Origin: Haloarcula hispanica ATCC 33960
GTDB lineage: Archaea; Halobacteriota; Halobacteria; Halobacteriales; Haloarculaceae
Direction: 5' to 3'
Assembly (NCBI RefSeq): GCF_000223905.1
Contig: NC_015944.1
Coordinates: forward strand, 124,001 to 188,000
DNA length: 64,000 bases
Part shown: positions 61,518 through 64,000 of the stretch, in pieces
Numbering within the stretch: position 1 is the first letter of the stretch
Layout of the letters: every line of letters begins with the position of its first letter
Position numbers and translations under genes: made by a program
Notes under the pieces: model-generated
The model's input: only the letters and a program-made list of their open reading frames with translations
What the model was told of the DNA's origin: nothing
The model's database searches: none

Positions 61518-62717
61518 ATGGTGTCACGGGTTCTGGCTAGTGCTGTTAATCATCCCGACAGTATCAATCCGTATATCGGCCTTTTCAACCATCGAATTAT
61601 CCGCTCATTGCAGGACAGTGGACTGTCCGTGGACGCAGTTGCGCCGCGGCCTTTTGCACCGCCTGTTGGCCCGAAATCGGAGTACAACATGTTGCCATCT
61701 GTCGAGGAGTGGGACGGATACGACGTGCACCACCCCCGGTTCTGGTACCTCCTCCCAAAGCGACTGTTCTACGGCCTCTCGGGCGATTCGTTCGCAAAGC
61801 GAGTCTCGGAATACGTTGATGAAACGTTTGAGGAGCCCGACCTCGTTCAGGCGTGTCACATCTACCTTGACGGGTACGGGTTACTGCCGTACTGTCGTAA
61901 CCACGATGTTCCGCTGTTTGTCGTTTCACACGGTCATTTCATGAACAACTACGAAGACCTCGCTCGGGGTGTCCGGTCACGGGTCGACGAAACGCTCACG
62001 GCGTGCTCAAAAGTGCTGTGTGTGAGTGATGCACTCGCTGATACCGCTCGCTCCCACGTCTCTTCAGAGAAAGTCGAGACCGTCCCTATCGGCGCAACCC
62101 CTGAGCGCTATCCCACTGACCAGGAGTCACAGCTCCGCAGGGAACTGGGCATCGATGCTGACGCCACCGTGGCACTGTTCGTCGGCGAGTTCTGCGAACG
62201 AAAGGGTATCCCGGAGGTAACGACTGTCCTCCCGGAACTGTCGCTTCCTGATACCGAGTTTGTCTTCATCGGCCACGGTGGGGCACAGCGCTCGGAACTT
62301 CAAGCGGCGCTGGCAGAGAGTGATTTCAGTGGCCGCCACGTCTATACGGGCATCACATCGCTGGCGCTTCGCCGGTGGCTGACCGTCGCTGACCTGTTAG
62401 TGTTACCCAGTCGCGCAGAAGGCCGACCGACAGTTATCTACGAGGCAATGGCGGCTGAAACCGCCGTGTTAGGGACGGATATCGGTGGTGTTTCCGAGCA
62501 AGTCGTCGACGGAGAGACCGGCGTACTCATCCAGCCTCGCGATGCGACCGCGCTTGCCGATGCACTGGAGTCGCTTACCACCGATTCTGACCGGTTAGCA
62601 GAACTGGGGTCGAACGGCCACCAGCGACTCGTCAATCAGGGCTGGACCTGGGACGGGTACGCTACCCGCGTTCGGGAACTGTACGCGGAGTTCGAAGGCA
62701 AGGGCCTGCAGACATAA
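61518..62717 (+). CDS. GT4-family glycosyltransferase
   Basis: The 399-residue GT-B enzyme has an N-domain with LASAVNHPDSINPYIGLFNHRII and a C-domain with LFVGEFCERKGIPEV, LVLPSRAEGRPTVIYEAMAAETAVLGTDIGGVSEQVVDGETG (E-x7-E). It begins 31 bp after the epimerase stop and is likely on the same transcript. It probably adds a hexose or the ManNAc-derived sugar to a lipid-linked glycan. Confidence 0.92.
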   Translation: MVSRVLASAVNHPDSINPYIGLFNHRIIRSLQDSGLSVDAVAPRPFAPPVGPKSEYNMLPSVEEWDGYDVHHPRFWYLLPKRLFYGLSGDSFAKRVSEYVDETFEEPDLVQACHIYLDGYGLLPYCRNHDVPLFVVSHGHFMNNYEDLARGVRSRVDETLTACSKVLCVSDALADTARSHVSSEKVETVPIGATPERYPTDQESQLRRELGIDADATVALFVGEFCERKGIPEVTTVLPELSLPDTEFVFIGHGGAQRSELQAALAESDFSGRHVYTGITSLALRRWLTVADLLVLPSRAEGRPTVIYEAMAAETAVLGTDIGGVSEQVVDGETGVLIQPRDATALADALESLTTDSDRLAELGSNGHQRLVNQGWTWDGYATRVRELYAEFEGKGLQT

Positions 62718-62795
62718 GAGCGACCCAGACGACCATACTGGAAACTCGGACGCGAAGAGCGAAACGAATTACAGAGGTGTGAACACCGGACGGTG

Positions 62796-64000
62796 TCAGT
62801 CCTCGATAGATGTGAGTGGCTGAAACACGGTCCCCACCTGAACCCCCGTTGCCTCGTCTCCGTCACGGGTTACGTCTACCGTATCAATATCGTCCGTGCT
62901 CAAGAGAAATCCAAACGAAACGTCCGAGCCATCCGTCCGAAGGGTTATGCCCGTCCGTGGCATCGAGCGTCCAAACTCGGGATAGTACGGACGCTGGTCG
63001 CGGATAATTCGGTCTGTATCCAGCGGGTAAATATGTGCGATTCCGGTCTCTGAACCGCCCTCTAGGGAACTGACGACCAGATGCTGCTGACCGTCGGACG
63101 GTGTCGACCGGACAGTGACGGCCGGGTCTAGGTGCAATCGACTCCGTATCGGAGCGGATTTTTCGGCCGAGACAGTGTCCCAGACGAGCCACCACGTGTC
63201 AGATCCGTAGATGTGCCGGCGGTGACTGTACTGTGGCTGTGACGAGGACTCGGTTCGATAGTGGCCATCAAAGCACGTCAGACCATCGCGGTGCTCGTAC
63301 GCGACTTCCGGTTCGATTCGACGGCCGAACAAGTAGCTTCCCCCAGTCTGAATGGGCTCTACGTCGTCGTATTGAACCGTATTATGCGCTTCGACACTCC
63401 GTGAGTACTGGCGCTCCGTCGTTGGCAGGTACTCGAATACTCCCGTGTCCGTGAGGATCCGCTGCCCGTCGGCCCACCAGAGGACAGCGAAGTGGTCGTT
63501 GTGCGAATGGGCGGGGAGATGCGGCGGGCCGATTGCACCACCGTCGACGAGGAGGCGGCTCCGACCGGTTCCGAGCCAGTAGTACCCCGATGCAGTGGGC
63601 GCGTTCTGCGCGGATGTGGTCTCATCGGTCGGTTCAATGCCCACTGCACGGGCATACGCGAGACAGCTCTGCAGAGGCAAGGCAAGACCGAACACCGAGT
63701 CGTTCAGGAGTGGTAGGCGTCCGTCGGGTGGCTCCATGTCACGGAGGAACCGAACGCCCGCAGTCGCGACCCGCTGAACCTCCGGAGGGATTTCCCGACC
63801 GACTCGTTTCAGGAGGTCGATGACAGTCAGATACCGCGTCACCGTCACAGCGTGGTACATCGGACTGCGCTCGAAGTGGCCGCCGTCCGCACGGAACTGT
63901 TCGGCCGTTTCGACGAGCACATCTAGCCCCTGTTTGACCCACTGCTGGCCGGACTCGGGGAAAAAAAGACCGGCCATGACCAGCGCCGCACCGTTCTCGA
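62796..64000 (-). CDS. Heparinase II/III-family protein (5' end outside window)
   Basis: The open frame continues past the internal ATG at 63977 to the right edge, with ENGAALVMAGLFFP in frame, so the true start is beyond the window. The visible 400 residues hold the end of an alpha-barrel and the beta-sandwich with GPPHLPAHSHNDHFAVLWWADGQRILTDTGVFEY and HNTVQYDD, typical of heparinase II/III and alginate-lyase-like proteins. It is convergent with the transferase gene. In an acidic-glycan locus it may trim the polymer. Confidence 0.88.
   Translation of the reverse strand, partial: ENGAALVMAGLFFPESGQQWVKQGLDVLVETAEQFRADGGHFERSPMYHAVTVTRYLTVIDLLKRVGREIPPEVQRVATAGVRFLRDMEPPDGRLPLLNDSVFGLALPLQSCLAYARAVGIEPTDETTSAQNAPTASGYYWLGTGRSRLLVDGGAIGPPHLPAHSHNDHFAVLWWADGQRILTDTGVFEYLPTTERQYSRSVEAHNTVQYDDVEPIQTGGSYLFGRRIEPEVAYEHRDGLTCFDGHYRTESSSQPQYSHRRHIYGSDTWWLVWDTVSAEKSAPIRSRLHLDPAVTVRSTPSDGQQHLVVSSLEGGSETGIAHIYPLDTDRIIRDQRPYYPEFGRSMPRTGITLRTDGSDVSFGFLLSTDDIDTVDVTRDGDEATGVQVGTVFQPLTSIED

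Noticed and set aside
1-64000. CRISPR arrays, tRNA, rRNA and intact insertion sequences
   Set aside because: No regularly spaced repeats, cloverleaf-like sequence, rRNA core or transposase domain was seen by eye. A tRNAscan or Infernal run would settle RNA genes.

Overview
The window is chromosomal-type DNA from an extremely halophilic archaeon of the Haloarcula kind. The evidence is the high GC, the very acidic proteins, twin-arginine lipoprotein signals, many genes that start at or very near the transcript start about 27 bp after a TATA box, and archaeal families such as FilR1-type and GbsR-type regulators. This placement is inference from composition and family content. I see no rRNA, tRNA, CRISPR array or intact transposase. 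The long antisense open frames are GC-driven shadows of real genes.

Left part (1-20.5 kb): a cut-off membrane protein; a FilR1-type regulator divergent from an ABC exporter; several small proteins and two divergent regulators with a perfect 10-bp-arm operator between them; a fructosamine-kinase-like enzyme; a sugar-porter permease; a UspA protein; and three tandem, overlapping iron/siderophore-type binding lipoproteins. The lipoprotein promoter is framed by two DtxR-type iron boxes, and a third such box lies before the FilR1-type regulator. Next come an Lrp/AsnC regulator, a DabB-DabA inorganic-carbon accumulation pair with all expected zinc/active-site residues, and a flavin-dependent luciferase-family monooxygenase.

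Middle part (20.9-43.6 kb): a carbohydrate-use region. It holds a galactonate-dehydratase-type enzyme, two MDR and one SDR dehydrogenases, a rhamnulokinase-type kinase, a fuculose-phosphate-type class II aldolase, a complete CUT1-type sugar ABC importer, a decayed DhnA-class aldolase, an IclR regulator, a lactate-oxidation pair (LutC plus a LutB/CCG fusion), a LarA-like protein, a glycerate 2-kinase, a GH105 unsaturated rhamnogalacturonyl hydrolase and a seven-repeat calcium-type beta-propeller. A plausible reading is uptake of pectin-derived (rhamnogalacturonan) oligosaccharides, hydrolysis in the cytoplasm, deoxyketose or polyol conversion to DHAP and lactaldehyde, and lactate oxidation to pyruvate. 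No aldose isomerase is present in the window.

Right part (43.6-64 kb): a surface-glycan locus. A UDP-ManNAc-type dehydrogenase and a UDP-GlcNAc 2-epimerase, about 15 kb apart, point to ManNAcA. With them are a Wzx-type flippase, three glycosyltransferases, a large multi-membrane protein, a DUF1616 protein, three alkaline-phosphatase-fold (sulfatase-like) proteins, two paralogous right-handed beta-helix proteins and a heparinase II/III-type protein that runs off the right edge. This mixture of polymer synthesis, possible decoration and lyase-like proteins is the most likely place for an undescribed system.
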